Part shown: positions 7,488 through 12,926 of the stretch, piece after piece
How positions within the stretch are numbered: the first letter of the stretch is position 1
How the letters are laid out: each line of letters begins with the position of its first letter
Origin: an uncultured Dysgonomonas sp.
Lineage (GTDB): Bacteria; Bacteroidota; Bacteroidia; Bacteroidales; Dysgonomonadaceae
Direction of reading: 5' to 3'
Length of the DNA stretch: 12,926 nt
Assembly (NCBI GenBank): GCA_937875275.1
Contig: CALNCC010000044.1
Coordinates: forward strand, 1 to 12,926
The notes under the pieces: model-generated
Seen by the model: the letters and a program-made list of their open reading frames with translations, nothing else
Database searches by the model: none
What the model was told of the DNA's origin: nothing
Translations under genes and position numbers: made by a program

Positions 7488-8288
7488 TCAAAAGAATCCT
7501 CTTTGTCGCATTGCTTCGAATGTGATAACGGCAGTAGACACAGATACATTGAGCGAGTCGATTTTCCCTCTCATCGGAATTTTGATTCGCTTGTTTGCAT
7601 TGTCTAACCAAAAGGGAGTGAGCCCATCAGCCTCCGTGCCCATGATAACGGCAGAGGGGGCAGTGAAATCCGTATCCTGATACCATTGCGAAGCTTGCAA
7701 CTCGGCAGCAAATGTTTTTATACCCTTTTGCTCGAAGTAGGATAACGCTTCTTCGGACGAACAAATTGCCGTTGGAACAGTAAAAAGGCAACCTACACTC
7801 GACCGCACTACATTCGGATTATACAGGTCTGTTGCCGGATCGCAGATAATAACCGCATCGGCTTGCGCTGCATCCGCTGTGCGAAGGATCGCTCCCAGAT
7901 TGCCGGGTTTCTCTACGGATTCGAGAACTATGACAAACGGGGTGCCAGATAATTTCAGGTCGGATAACGCATGCGGTTTGGGTCGGGCGAGCACCAGCAA
8001 TCCGTCAGAACCTTCACGATAAGCAACTTTCTGAAAAACAGCTTCCGACACCTCAAATATCTTCGAGTCGGCGATTGTATTCAATACCTCAGGATAGTCT
8101 GTCTTGGAGAATAGAGACGAACAAAAGAATACTGATTCGATAACATATCCCGCCGACAAGGCAAGACTTAATTCTCTTGCTCCTTCGATCAGGAAAAGCC
8201 CCTGTTCTCGCCGTTCTTTTGCTTTCGAGAGACGGATTATGTTCTTTATTTTCGGATTTTGTGCGCTTGATATTGTTTCCATTTTCAT
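7488..8288 (-). CDS. TrmH/SpoU-family RNA 2'-O-methyltransferase
   Basis: This is a SAM-dependent enzyme with a trefoil-knot (SPOUT) fold that methylates ribose 2'-OH groups in rRNA or tRNA. The 266-residue product has an N-terminal substrate-binding region (about 1-105, with FLIEGAREL at 32-40) and a SpoU catalytic domain (about 115-262). Motif 1 contains Asn130 and the conserved Arg136 in KPGNLGAILRTADA, motif 2 is MGTEADGL (216-223), and motif 3 is IPMRGKIDSLNVSVSTAV (237-254). The RNA target cannot be assigned, so no symbol is given; RlmB- and TsnR-like proteins share this plan. The ATG at 8288 is used because an in-frame TTG at 8306 lies inside the promoter box; an ATG at 8282 is also possible. 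It heads a possible operon with two exported proteins. Confidence 0.9.
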   Translation of the reverse strand: MKMETISSAQNPKIKNIIRLSKAKERREQGLFLIEGARELSLALSAGYVIESVFFCSSLFSKTDYPEVLNTIADSKIFEVSEAVFQKVAYREGSDGLLVLARPKPHALSDLKLSGTPFVIVLESVEKPGNLGAILRTADAAQADAVIICDPATDLYNPNVVRSSVGCLFTVPTAICSSEEALSYFEQKGIKTFAAELQASQWYQDTDFTAPSAVIMGTEADGLTPFWLDNANKRIKIPMRGKIDSLNVSVSTAVITFEAMRQRGFF

Positions 8289-8303
8289 TTTCCCTATAAA
8301 TCG

Positions 8304-8311
8304 CAAATATA
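8304..8311 (-). promoter_or_regulatory. Promoter -7 box for the TrmH-family gene
   Basis: The minus strand reads TATATTTG, a perfect TAnnTTTG match 15 nt before the ATG at 8288. Transcription would begin near 8298, so the leader is only about 10-16 nt. This excludes the upstream TTG start at 8306. No clear -33 TTTG is present. Confidence 0.55.
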
Positions 8312-8408
8312 GATATTATGATTCTATCGTTTGTATATCAACCAAGAAACTTTATCCGTATCGTAACTTTTCTTTTCTTCAGCTTTTCTTTATATAGAAA
8401 AAAAGAAG

Positions 8409-8416
8409 TACTTTTG
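8409..8416 (+). promoter_or_regulatory. Promoter -7 box for eno
   Basis: TACTTTTG matches TAnnTTTG exactly. A TTTT at 8384-8387, 21 nt upstream, could serve as the -33 element. The start near 8422 gives an A/T-rich leader of about 52 nt without a Shine-Dalgarno sequence. A short A/T hairpin (TTTTCT/AGAAAA, 8384-8401) overlaps the -33 region and is probably incidental. Confidence 0.6.
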
Positions 8417-8473
8417 CATAGCTAAATAAGATTTGAATAAATAATCATTTAATAATTTATAAAACATATAGTT

Positions 8474-9763
8474 ATGAGAATTGAAAGCATTCATGCACGC
8501 GAGATCCTTGACTCAAGAGGAAACCCGACAATCGAAGTAGACGTAACATTAGAATGTGGTGCAGTAGGCCGCGCAGCTGTTCCTTCGGGAGCTTCAACAG
8601 GTGAGCACGAAGCATTGGAGCTACGTGACGGAGACAAAAAAAGATACCTTGGAAAAGGAGTATTGAAAGCTGTTGAAAATGTAAATAAAGTGATCGCTCC
8701 TGCTCTTATTGGAGATTGCGCTCTTGACCAAAGAGGTGTTGACGCTAAAATGATCGCTCTTGACGGAACAAGCACTAAATCTAAATTAGGTGCTAATGCC
8801 ATCTTAGGTGTTTCTCTTGCTGTTGCTAAAGCGGCTGCTAGCTATCTTGACATTCCTTTGTATCGTTATATTGGCGGAACAAACACATATACTCTTCCTG
8901 TGCCAATGATGAACATCATCAACGGTGGATCTCACTCTGATGCTCCTATCGCATTCCAAGAGTTCATGGTTCGTCCGGTTGGCGCTAAATCTTTCAAAGA
9001 AGGGTTGAGAATGGGAACAGAAGTATTCCACTCTTTGAAAAAAGTTCTTCACGACCGTAACCTAAGCACAGCAGTAGGCGATGAAGGAGGATTTGCTCCG
9101 GCACTAAACGGAACTGAAGATGCTTTGGAGTCTATCATCAAAGCTATCGAATTGGCGGGATACAAACCGGGTGTTGATGTAACAATTGGTCTTGACTGTG
9201 CTGCTTCTGAATTTTTCAAAGACGGAATTTATGACTATTCTAAATTTGAAGGTCCTAACGGGGCAAAACGTACTTCTGCTGAGCAAGTAGAATTCCTTGC
9301 AAGCCTTGCCGCTAACTACCCTATCGACTCTATCGAAGATGGTATGGGCGAAAATGACTGGGATGGCTGGAAACAACTTACTGACAAAATCGGAAGCAAA
9401 GTACAATTGGTTGGAGACGATTTGTTCGTAACTAACGTAGACTTCTTGAAAAAAGGAATCGAGCTTGGTTGTGCAAACTCTATCCTTATCAAAGTAAACC
9501 AAATCGGTTCTCTTTCTGAAACTCTTGATGCTATCGAAATGGCTCACCGTGCAGGTTACACTTCAGTAACATCTCACCGTTCGGGAGAAACTGAAGATGC
9601 TACTATCGCCGACATCGCAGTTGCAACAAACTCTGGTCAAATCAAAACAGGATCGGCAAGCCGTTCTGACCGTATGGCTAAATATAACCAACTTCTTCGC
9701 ATCGAAGAAGAACTTGGAGATAAAGCTGTTTACGGATGGGCTAAAGTTCAACGCAAAAACTAA
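8474..9763 (+). CDS. eno: Enolase (phosphopyruvate hydratase)
   Basis: Enolase converts 2-phosphoglycerate to phosphoenolpyruvate in glycolysis and the reverse in gluconeogenesis; it is a cytoplasmic Mg2+-dependent enzyme. The 429-residue product has the usual family length and is intact. Visible features are the mobile loop SGASTGEHEA (38-47), the catalytic acid/base Glu204 in VGDEGGFAP, the Mg2+ ligands Asp241, Glu288 (SIEDG) and Asp315 (GDDLF), the catalytic base Lys340 in ILIKVNQIG, and the C-terminal signature SHRSGETED (367-375). The gene has its own promoter and terminator, so it is monocistronic. Codon choice is more biased than in neighbours (for example many CGT and AAC codons), as expected for strong expression. 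Confidence 0.98.
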   Translation: MRIESIHAREILDSRGNPTIEVDVTLECGAVGRAAVPSGASTGEHEALELRDGDKKRYLGKGVLKAVENVNKVIAPALIGDCALDQRGVDAKMIALDGTSTKSKLGANAILGVSLAVAKAAASYLDIPLYRYIGGTNTYTLPVPMMNIINGGSHSDAPIAFQEFMVRPVGAKSFKEGLRMGTEVFHSLKKVLHDRNLSTAVGDEGGFAPALNGTEDALESIIKAIELAGYKPGVDVTIGLDCAASEFFKDGIYDYSKFEGPNGAKRTSAEQVEFLASLAANYPIDSIEDGMGENDWDGWKQLTDKIGSKVQLVGDDLFVTNVDFLKKGIELGCANSILIKVNQIGSLSETLDAIEMAHRAGYTSVTSHRSGETEDATIADIAVATNSGQIKTGSASRSDRMAKYNQLLRIEEELGDKAVYGWAKVQRKN

Positions 9764-9804
9764 TTTTTGCCAAGTAGATTAGAGGTTAACTCTAATACAT
9801 ATAT

Positions 9805-9836
9805 AAAAAAGGTTCGGAAATCTCCGAACCTTTTTT
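9805..9836. terminator. Bidirectional intrinsic terminator between eno and queF
   Basis: GGTTCGGA (9811-9818) and TCCGAACC (9823-9830) form a perfect 8-bp stem with loop AATC. It is flanked by six A on the left and six T on the right, so a U-tract follows the hairpin on either strand. It lies 47 nt after the eno stop and 43 nt after the queF stop, serving both convergent transcripts. Confidence 0.93.
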
Positions 9837-9873
9837 GCGTATTATATTGTTGGTAATTATAATACCTTCTTTC

Positions 9874-10341
9874 TTATAATTTCCCTTGCGGATTGTGTCG
9901 TGCCAACCGTTCTTCGGCAAGCTTCTCGTATTTTGTTCCCGCTTGCCCATAGTTGCAATATGGATAGATACTGATTCCACCTCGTGGAGTGAAAACACCT
10001 ATCACTTCAATATATTTCGGATTCATCAACTTGATGAGGTCTTTCATCATAATGTTTACACAATCTTCGTGAAATGCTCCATGATTGCGAAAACTGAATA
10101 GATAGAGCTTTAGGCTCTTGCTCTCTACCATTTTCTTTGCAGGAAGATAGTTTATATAGATTGTCGCAAAATCGGGTTGTCCTGTTATCGGACAAAGACT
10201 CGTAAACTCAGGACAGTTGAATGTTACCCAATAGTCGTTCTCCGGGTGTTTATTCTCAAACGCCTCGAGCACTTCCGGCGCATAATCATCTTTGTACTCA
10301 GTCTTATTTCCTAAGTGGCTTAGTCCATCTATTTGGCTCAT
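9874..10341 (-). CDS. queF: preQ0 reductase (NADPH-dependent 7-cyano-7-deazaguanine reductase)
   Basis: QueF reduces the nitrile of preQ0 to the aminomethyl group of preQ1 using two NADPH, the last free-base step of queuosine synthesis. At 155 residues it is the short, single-domain (unimodular, B. subtilis-like) type with the T-fold. Visible are the catalytic Cys50 in FTSLCPITGQPDF, which forms the thioimide intermediate, Asp57 as proton donor, the QueF motif ESKSLKLY (73-80) that contacts NADPH, and His91-Glu92 in FHED that contacts the substrate. Its ATG overlaps the queC TGA in the sequence ATGA, so the two are translationally coupled. Transcription ends at the terminator shared with eno. 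Confidence 0.96.
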   Translation of the reverse strand: MSQIDGLSHLGNKTEYKDDYAPEVLEAFENKHPENDYWVTFNCPEFTSLCPITGQPDFATIYINYLPAKKMVESKSLKLYLFSFRNHGAFHEDCVNIMMKDLIKLMNPKYIEVIGVFTPRGGISIYPYCNYGQAGTKYEKLAEERLARHNPQGKL

Positions 10342-11003
10342 TTCTTTTCGCTTTTATATGTTAAGTATGTGTCTAATCCGTGTTTGCGTAGTTTGCAGGC
10401 AGGGCAGTTTCCGCATCCGTCGGCAACGATGCCGTTGTAGCAGGTTAATGTTTTATTCCTGACAAAGTCGAATACCCCAAGATCGTCAGCCATTCCCCAT
10501 TCTTCGGCTTTGTTGAGCCACATGAGGGGAGTGTGAACGGTGAATTGTTCGTCCATAGCCAGATTCAATGCCGCATTTGCAGATAAAATAAACGTATGCC
10601 GACAGTCGGGATAACCACTGTAATCGGCTTCGGACACACCGGTTACGATATCGAATATACCATGCGATCGCGCAACAACAGCAGCGAATGTAAGGAACAG
10701 CAAATTTCGTCCCGGAACAAACGTGTTCGGGTAAGAATCGGCAGGCTTTTCTTCATCCATTTTTATGTCTGCGGTCAAAGAATTGACCGACAATTGACTG
10801 ATAATGGATGCATCAAGCATTTGGAACGGGACTCCCACTTCTTCGGCAAGAGCCTTCGCTATTTTTACCTCTTCAGAGTGGCGCTGCCCATAAGTGAAAC
10901 AGAGTGTACGAACCGAAGAGAAATTCTTCAATGCCCAGAACAGGCAAGTCGTAGAGTCCTGTCCTCCTGAAAAAAGGACAAGTGCAGATTTTTTCTTTTT
11001 CAT
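10338..11003 (-). CDS. queC: 7-cyano-7-deazaguanine (preQ0) synthase
   Basis: QueC converts 7-carboxy-7-deazaguanine to preQ0 with ATP and ammonia, the step just before QueF. The 221-residue product has the ATP pyrophosphatase P-loop SGGQDS (12-17), the conserved FVPGRN (95-100), and four cysteines at 188, 197, 200 and 203 (CGNCPAC) that match the family's zinc site. Length is normal. The gene is first in the queC-queF pair; queD and queE, needed for earlier steps, are not in the window. A preQ1-type pseudoknot lies in the leader, ending 8 nt before this ATG, which implies control of translation by the pathway product. Confidence 0.97.
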   Translation of the reverse strand: MKKKKSALVLFSGGQDSTTCLFWALKNFSSVRTLCFTYGQRHSEEVKIAKALAEEVGVPFQMLDASIISQLSVNSLTADIKMDEEKPADSYPNTFVPGRNLLFLTFAAVVARSHGIFDIVTGVSEADYSGYPDCRHTFILSANAALNLAMDEQFTVHTPLMWLNKAEEWGMADDLGVFDFVRNKTLTCYNGIVADGCGNCPACKLRKHGLDTYLTYKSEKK

Positions 11004-11011
11004 TATATATA

Positions 11012-11048
11012 ATCTTTGTTTTTTACGTGGTTGATCCTAAGATACACG
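11012..11048 (-). ncRNA. Candidate class I preQ1 riboswitch in the queC-queF leader
   Basis: Read on the minus strand, P1 is CGTG (11048-11045) pairing with CACG (11029-11026). U11044 follows P1, in the place of the conserved U6 of the B. subtilis aptamer, and C11030 precedes the 3' strand of P1, in the place of the ligand-pairing C17. The A-rich tail TAAAAAAC (11025-11018) follows. Loop bases ATCTT (11043-11039) pair with AAGAT (11016-11012), and G11037 can pair with C11018 across an A-A mismatch, giving P2. This matches the preQ1-I H-type pseudoknot in size and order. P2 ends 8 nt before the queC ATG and no intrinsic terminator follows, so translational control is inferred. Confidence 0.72.
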
Positions 11049-11071
11049 GGTGAATTACCTTCAATCCGCCA

Positions 11072-11079
11072 CAAAAATA
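11072..11079 (-). promoter_or_regulatory. Promoter -7 box for queC-queF
   Basis: The minus strand reads TATTTTTG, an exact TAnnTTTG match. Transcription would begin near 11066, giving a leader of about 63 nt that contains the whole preQ1-like pseudoknot. No clear -33 TTTG is present at the usual distance. Confidence 0.55.
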
Positions 11080-11132
11080 ATCATAATAAGAATATTAAGT
11101 GGCGAAAGTTTTCATAAAAAGAATTATTATTA

Positions 11133-11140
11133 TACTTTTG
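11133..11140 (+). promoter_or_regulatory. Promoter -7 box for tRNA-Lys
   Basis: TACTTTTG matches TAnnTTTG exactly, and a TTTT at 11109-11112 lies 20 nt upstream as a possible -33 element. The start near 11146 would leave about 10 nt of 5' leader before the mature tRNA. Confidence 0.6.
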
Positions 11141-11155
11141 TACTCGCAAAACCAA

Positions 11156-11228
11156 GACTCCGTAGCTCAGTTGGTAGAGCAATTGACTCTTAATCAATGG
11201 GTCGAGGGTTCGAGCCCCTCCGGGGTCA
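11156..11228 (+). tRNA. tRNA-Lys (anticodon CUU)
   Basis: A full cloverleaf can be drawn: acceptor GACTCCG/CGGGGTC with one G-U pair, D-stem GCTC/GAGC, anticodon stem ATTGA/TCAAT with loop CTCTTAA (anticodon CTT, reads AAG), five-base variable loop, and T-stem GAGGG/CCCTC with loop TTCGAGC. The discriminator base is A. CCA is not encoded and must be added after transcription. Confidence 0.97.
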
Positions 11229-11239
11229 CAGTAAGGTAA

Positions 11240-11286
11240 AAAAACAGAGAGGCAGCTGCTTGCAGGAAATGTGAGTGGCTGTTTTT
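11240..11286 (+). terminator. Possible terminator after tRNA-Lys
   Basis: AAAAACAG (11240-11247) can pair with CTGTTTTT (11279-11286) to close a 31-nt region that has only weak internal pairing. The 3' strand supplies a T-run. It begins 11 nt after the tRNA. The large loop makes this a weak call; the tRNA could instead be trimmed from a transcript reading into the FKBP gene. Confidence 0.35.
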
Positions 11287-11300
11287 CAAGGTGGTTACAT

Positions 11301-11308
11301 TATCTTTG
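11301..11308 (+). promoter_or_regulatory. Promoter -7 box for the FKBP-type isomerase gene
   Basis: TATCTTTG matches TAnnTTTG exactly, 39 nt before the ATG at 11348. Transcription would begin near 11313. The upstream T-run (11282-11286) is too close to be a standard -33 element. Confidence 0.6.
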
Positions 11309-11329
11309 CGAGATCAGAAATTCTATAAT

Positions 11330-11341
11330 TTAATCGATTAA
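11330..11341. repeat. 12-bp palindrome in the FKBP gene leader
   Basis: TTAATCGATTAA is a perfect palindrome lying between the presumed transcription start and the ATG, 6 nt before the start codon. In A/T-rich DNA this can arise by chance; a protein-binding role is only a possibility. Confidence 0.3.
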
Positions 11342-11347
11342 TAATTT

Positions 11348-12250
11348 ATGAAAAAATTAAGTGTTCTATTAGTAGTAGCCGCAGCTATTATGAATTCTTG
11401 TACACCGGGAGCTAATGCACCTCAGGCAAACCTGAAAACAGACGTAGACTCTCTTGCTTATTCTATCGGGGTAACTTCTAATTTGTTGCAATATGCGACA
11501 GGTCAGATGGGATTGGATTCTGCTTATGTTGACGAATTTCTAAAAGGAATCGTTCACAAAACAATGGTTGAAGACAAGGATGACAAAAAAGCTCAGGCTT
11601 ACAATCTTGGGTTAGAAATGGGAGCTCAAGTGAATCAAATGTACGAAGGTCTTAACAAACAATTCTTCGGAGAAGATTCTACAAGCCAATTAGGTAAAGA
11701 AACTTTCATTGCAGGTGTTGTTGCCGGAGCATTGAACAAAGACTTGAAGATTGATGCTGAAACTGCGAAAGCTTTCGCAGAAAAAAAGGGTGAAGAGATT
11801 TACGCTAAACAAATGGAGAAAACACATGGGCCAAACAAAGAAGCCGGTATTAGTTTCTTGGAAGAAAACAAGAGCAAAGAAGGCGTTGTTACGCTGCCAA
11901 GTGGTTTGCAATATAAAGTATTGAAAGAAGGCAAAGGTGCAATTCCTACTGCAAATTCTACTGTTAGAGTTGACTATGTAGGAACATTGGTTGACGGAAC
12001 AGAATTTGACAGTTCTGTCAAAAGAGGTGAACCTGCTGAGTTCCCTGTTGGTGGCGTTATAAAAGGCTGGGTAGAGGCTTTACAGTTGATGCCGGTAGGT
12101 TCTAAATGGGAACTTTATGTGCCACAAGAGTTAGCATACGGTCCTGCTGACAAAGGAACAATCAAACCATTCTCTACACTTATTTTTGAAGTAGAGTTGC
12201 TTGATATATTAGATGTTGCAACTCCTCCGACATTGGGCTTAGGTCAATAA
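11348..12250 (+). CDS. FKBP-type peptidyl-prolyl cis-trans isomerase, lipoprotein
   Basis: This enzyme catalyses proline cis-trans isomerisation and probably helps fold envelope proteins. The 300-residue product starts with a lipoprotein signal ending MNSC (Cys18 lipidated), so it is membrane-anchored on the periplasmic or outer face. Residues about 30-165 are the helical FKBP N-terminal dimerisation domain seen in FkpA and Mip, and about 185-287 the FKBP catalytic domain. The binding-pocket residues of FKBP12 have equivalents: Tyr210, Phe220, Asp221, Phe232, Val237-Ile238, Trp241, Tyr264 and Phe280. A short C-terminal tail (288-300) is Pro/Gly-rich. The ATG follows a T/A-rich leader with no Shine-Dalgarno sequence. 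The gene has its own promoter and terminator. It is FkpA-like, but no symbol is assigned because Bacteroidetes carry several paralogues. Confidence 0.95.
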   Translation: MKKLSVLLVVAAAIMNSCTPGANAPQANLKTDVDSLAYSIGVTSNLLQYATGQMGLDSAYVDEFLKGIVHKTMVEDKDDKKAQAYNLGLEMGAQVNQMYEGLNKQFFGEDSTSQLGKETFIAGVVAGALNKDLKIDAETAKAFAEKKGEEIYAKQMEKTHGPNKEAGISFLEENKSKEGVVTLPSGLQYKVLKEGKGAIPTANSTVRVDYVGTLVDGTEFDSSVKRGEPAEFPVGGVIKGWVEALQLMPVGSKWELYVPQELAYGPADKGTIKPFSTLIFEVELLDILDVATPPTLGLGQ

Positions 12251-12261
12251 TCCGAGAAAAT

Positions 12262-12304
12262 AGACCAAATCCTAAGGGAGGACGACAAAAGTTATTGTTG
12301 GTCT
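12262..12304 (+). other. Possible structured 3' UTR of the FKBP gene
   Basis: AGACCAA (12262-12268) and TTGGTCT (12298-12304) form a perfect 7-bp stem enclosing 29 nt, within which TCCT and AGGA can form a small inner hairpin. No T-run follows, so it is not itself a terminator; the true terminator lies 17 nt further on. It may stabilise the mRNA end or yield a small 3'-derived RNA. Function is unknown. Confidence 0.35.
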
Positions 12305-12320
12305 CAAAACGAAATAGAAG

Positions 12321-12356
12321 ATTGCCTGTATCTGTAAAAAGATATGGGCAATTTTT
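12321..12356 (+). terminator. Intrinsic terminator after the FKBP gene
   Basis: ATTGCCTGTATCT (12321-12333) pairs with AGATATGGGCAAT (12340-12352) to form a 13-bp stem with two G-U pairs and loop GTAAAA, followed directly by a T-run. It ends transcription about 100 nt after the FKBP stop codon. Confidence 0.9.
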
Positions 12357-12409
12357 GTTTGTGTGGTCTTAGCTATCTAAATGATGCGAAAAGATGCAGT
12401 TTTCTTTCG

Positions 12410-12417
12410 TATTTTTG
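12410..12417 (+). promoter_or_regulatory. Promoter -7 box for the LMW tyrosine phosphatase gene
   Basis: TATTTTTG matches TAnnTTTG exactly, 20 nt before the ATG at 12438. Transcription would begin near 12423. No TTTG -33 element is visible. Confidence 0.55.
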
Positions 12418-12437
12418 TGCTTCAATGATAATTGGTT

Positions 12438-12920
12438 ATGGCAGATAAATATAAAATAGTCTTTGTATGCTTGGGCAACATATGTCGTTCTCCGGCGGCA
12501 GAAGGTATCCTGAAGAAGATGATTGAAGATCAAGGATTGGCTAATGAAATTATCGTCGATTCAGCCGGCACATCCGGCTATCACGACGGAGACCTACCCG
12601 ACCACCGTATGCGGAAACACGGATCTCGTAGAGGATATAGATTCGACTCTATCTCAAGAAAGTTTACATCAAACGACTTCGATCAGTTCGATATGATTAT
12701 AGCAATGGACGACAGCAATTATCATAACATAATGCGCTTGTCTCCCGATCTCGAATCAGGAACAAAGGTCTATCGCATGGTTGATTTTTCTCAGAAATAT
12801 ATGCACGATCACATCCCTGATCCATATTATTCCGGAGCAGACGGTTTCGAGTTGGTCCTTGACTTGTTAGAAGATGCTTGCGAAGGATTGTTGAGAAAAA
12901 TAACGATTGGGGATAAATAA
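12438..12920 (+). CDS. Low-molecular-weight protein tyrosine phosphatase
   Basis: This is a cytoplasmic cysteine phosphatase of the LMW-PTP family; bacterial members remove phosphate from tyrosines on kinases and other proteins, often those controlling capsule or exopolysaccharide. The 160-residue product has the P-loop CLGNICRS near its start, with nucleophile Cys11, the common second cysteine Cys16 and Arg17. The general acid is Asp128 in the DPYYSG loop. The whole family domain is present and the length is normal. The ATG at 12438 is chosen over an in-frame TTG at 12432; the product then begins MADKYKIVFV. No capsule or kinase gene is visible beside it, so the substrate is open. The 6 bases after the stop reach the window edge. 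Confidence 0.94.
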   Translation: MADKYKIVFVCLGNICRSPAAEGILKKMIEDQGLANEIIVDSAGTSGYHDGDLPDHRMRKHGSRRGYRFDSISRKFTSNDFDQFDMIIAMDDSNYHNIMRLSPDLESGTKVYRMVDFSQKYMHDHIPDPYYSGADGFELVLDLLEDACEGLLRKITIGDK

Positions 12921-12926
12921 ATTATC

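Noticed and set aside
9104..9547. Open frame of 147 codons antisense to eno
   Set aside because: Eno is intact and strongly conserved here; biased codon use in a highly expressed gene often leaves the opposite strand open.
9781..9793. Near-palindrome AGAGGTTAACTCT after eno
   Set aside because: Short and imperfect, and the strong terminator 12 nt further on explains the region.
11156..11228. tRNA-Lys as an integration site for a mobile element
   Set aside because: No integrase, no repeat of the tRNA 3' end and no foreign-looking genes were seen beside it.
12432..12437. TTG start two codons upstream for the tyrosine phosphatase
   Set aside because: The ATG at 12438 is a standard start, and the product already begins just before the family P-loop.

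Overview
The window looks like ordinary chromosomal DNA from a member of the Bacteroidota, most likely order Bacteroidales and perhaps close to Dysgonomonas; the genus is a guess. The evidence is the repeated promoter box TAnnTTTG just upstream of most first genes, the near absence of Shine-Dalgarno sequences with A/T-rich start regions instead, the secreted S8 peptidase of Bacteroidetes type, and the FKBP lipoprotein. No insertion sequence, integrase, CRISPR array or phage gene was seen.

Layout from left to right. Bases 1-2899 (minus strand) hold a secreted subtilisin-like peptidase, then xseA (exonuclease VII large subunit), then the first codons of a further gene, probably xseB, cut by the window edge. 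Bases 2974-4668 (minus) hold a SulP anion transporter with a STAS domain. It diverges from rlmD (4837-6246, plus), a 23S rRNA m5U methyltransferase. The 168 bp between them carry two facing promoters, a central inverted repeat, and a hairpin with pseudoknot potential in the sulP leader. Bases 6313-8288 (minus) hold a TrmH/SpoU-family RNA methyltransferase followed by two unrecognised exported proteins, one a lipoprotein. Enolase (8474-9763, plus) converges on queC-queF (minus), and both sides share one bidirectional terminator. Right of queC come a tRNA-Lys(CUU), an FKBP-type prolyl isomerase lipoprotein and a low-molecular-weight protein tyrosine phosphatase (all plus).

The genes are mostly housekeeping: DNA repair, rRNA/tRNA modification, glycolysis, envelope protein folding and anion transport. 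The clearest functional unit is queC-queF, whose products act at preQ0 formation and at reduction of preQ0 to preQ1 in queuosine synthesis. Their 5' leader carries a compact pseudoknot matching the architecture of a class I preQ1 riboswitch, ending 8 nt before the queC start codon. This is the most interesting element in the window: a probable feedback loop in which preQ1 shuts down translation of its own synthesis genes.

Several gene starts are set by promoter position: for rlmD and the TrmH-family gene, the longest open frame would begin inside the -7 box, so a downstream ATG was chosen.
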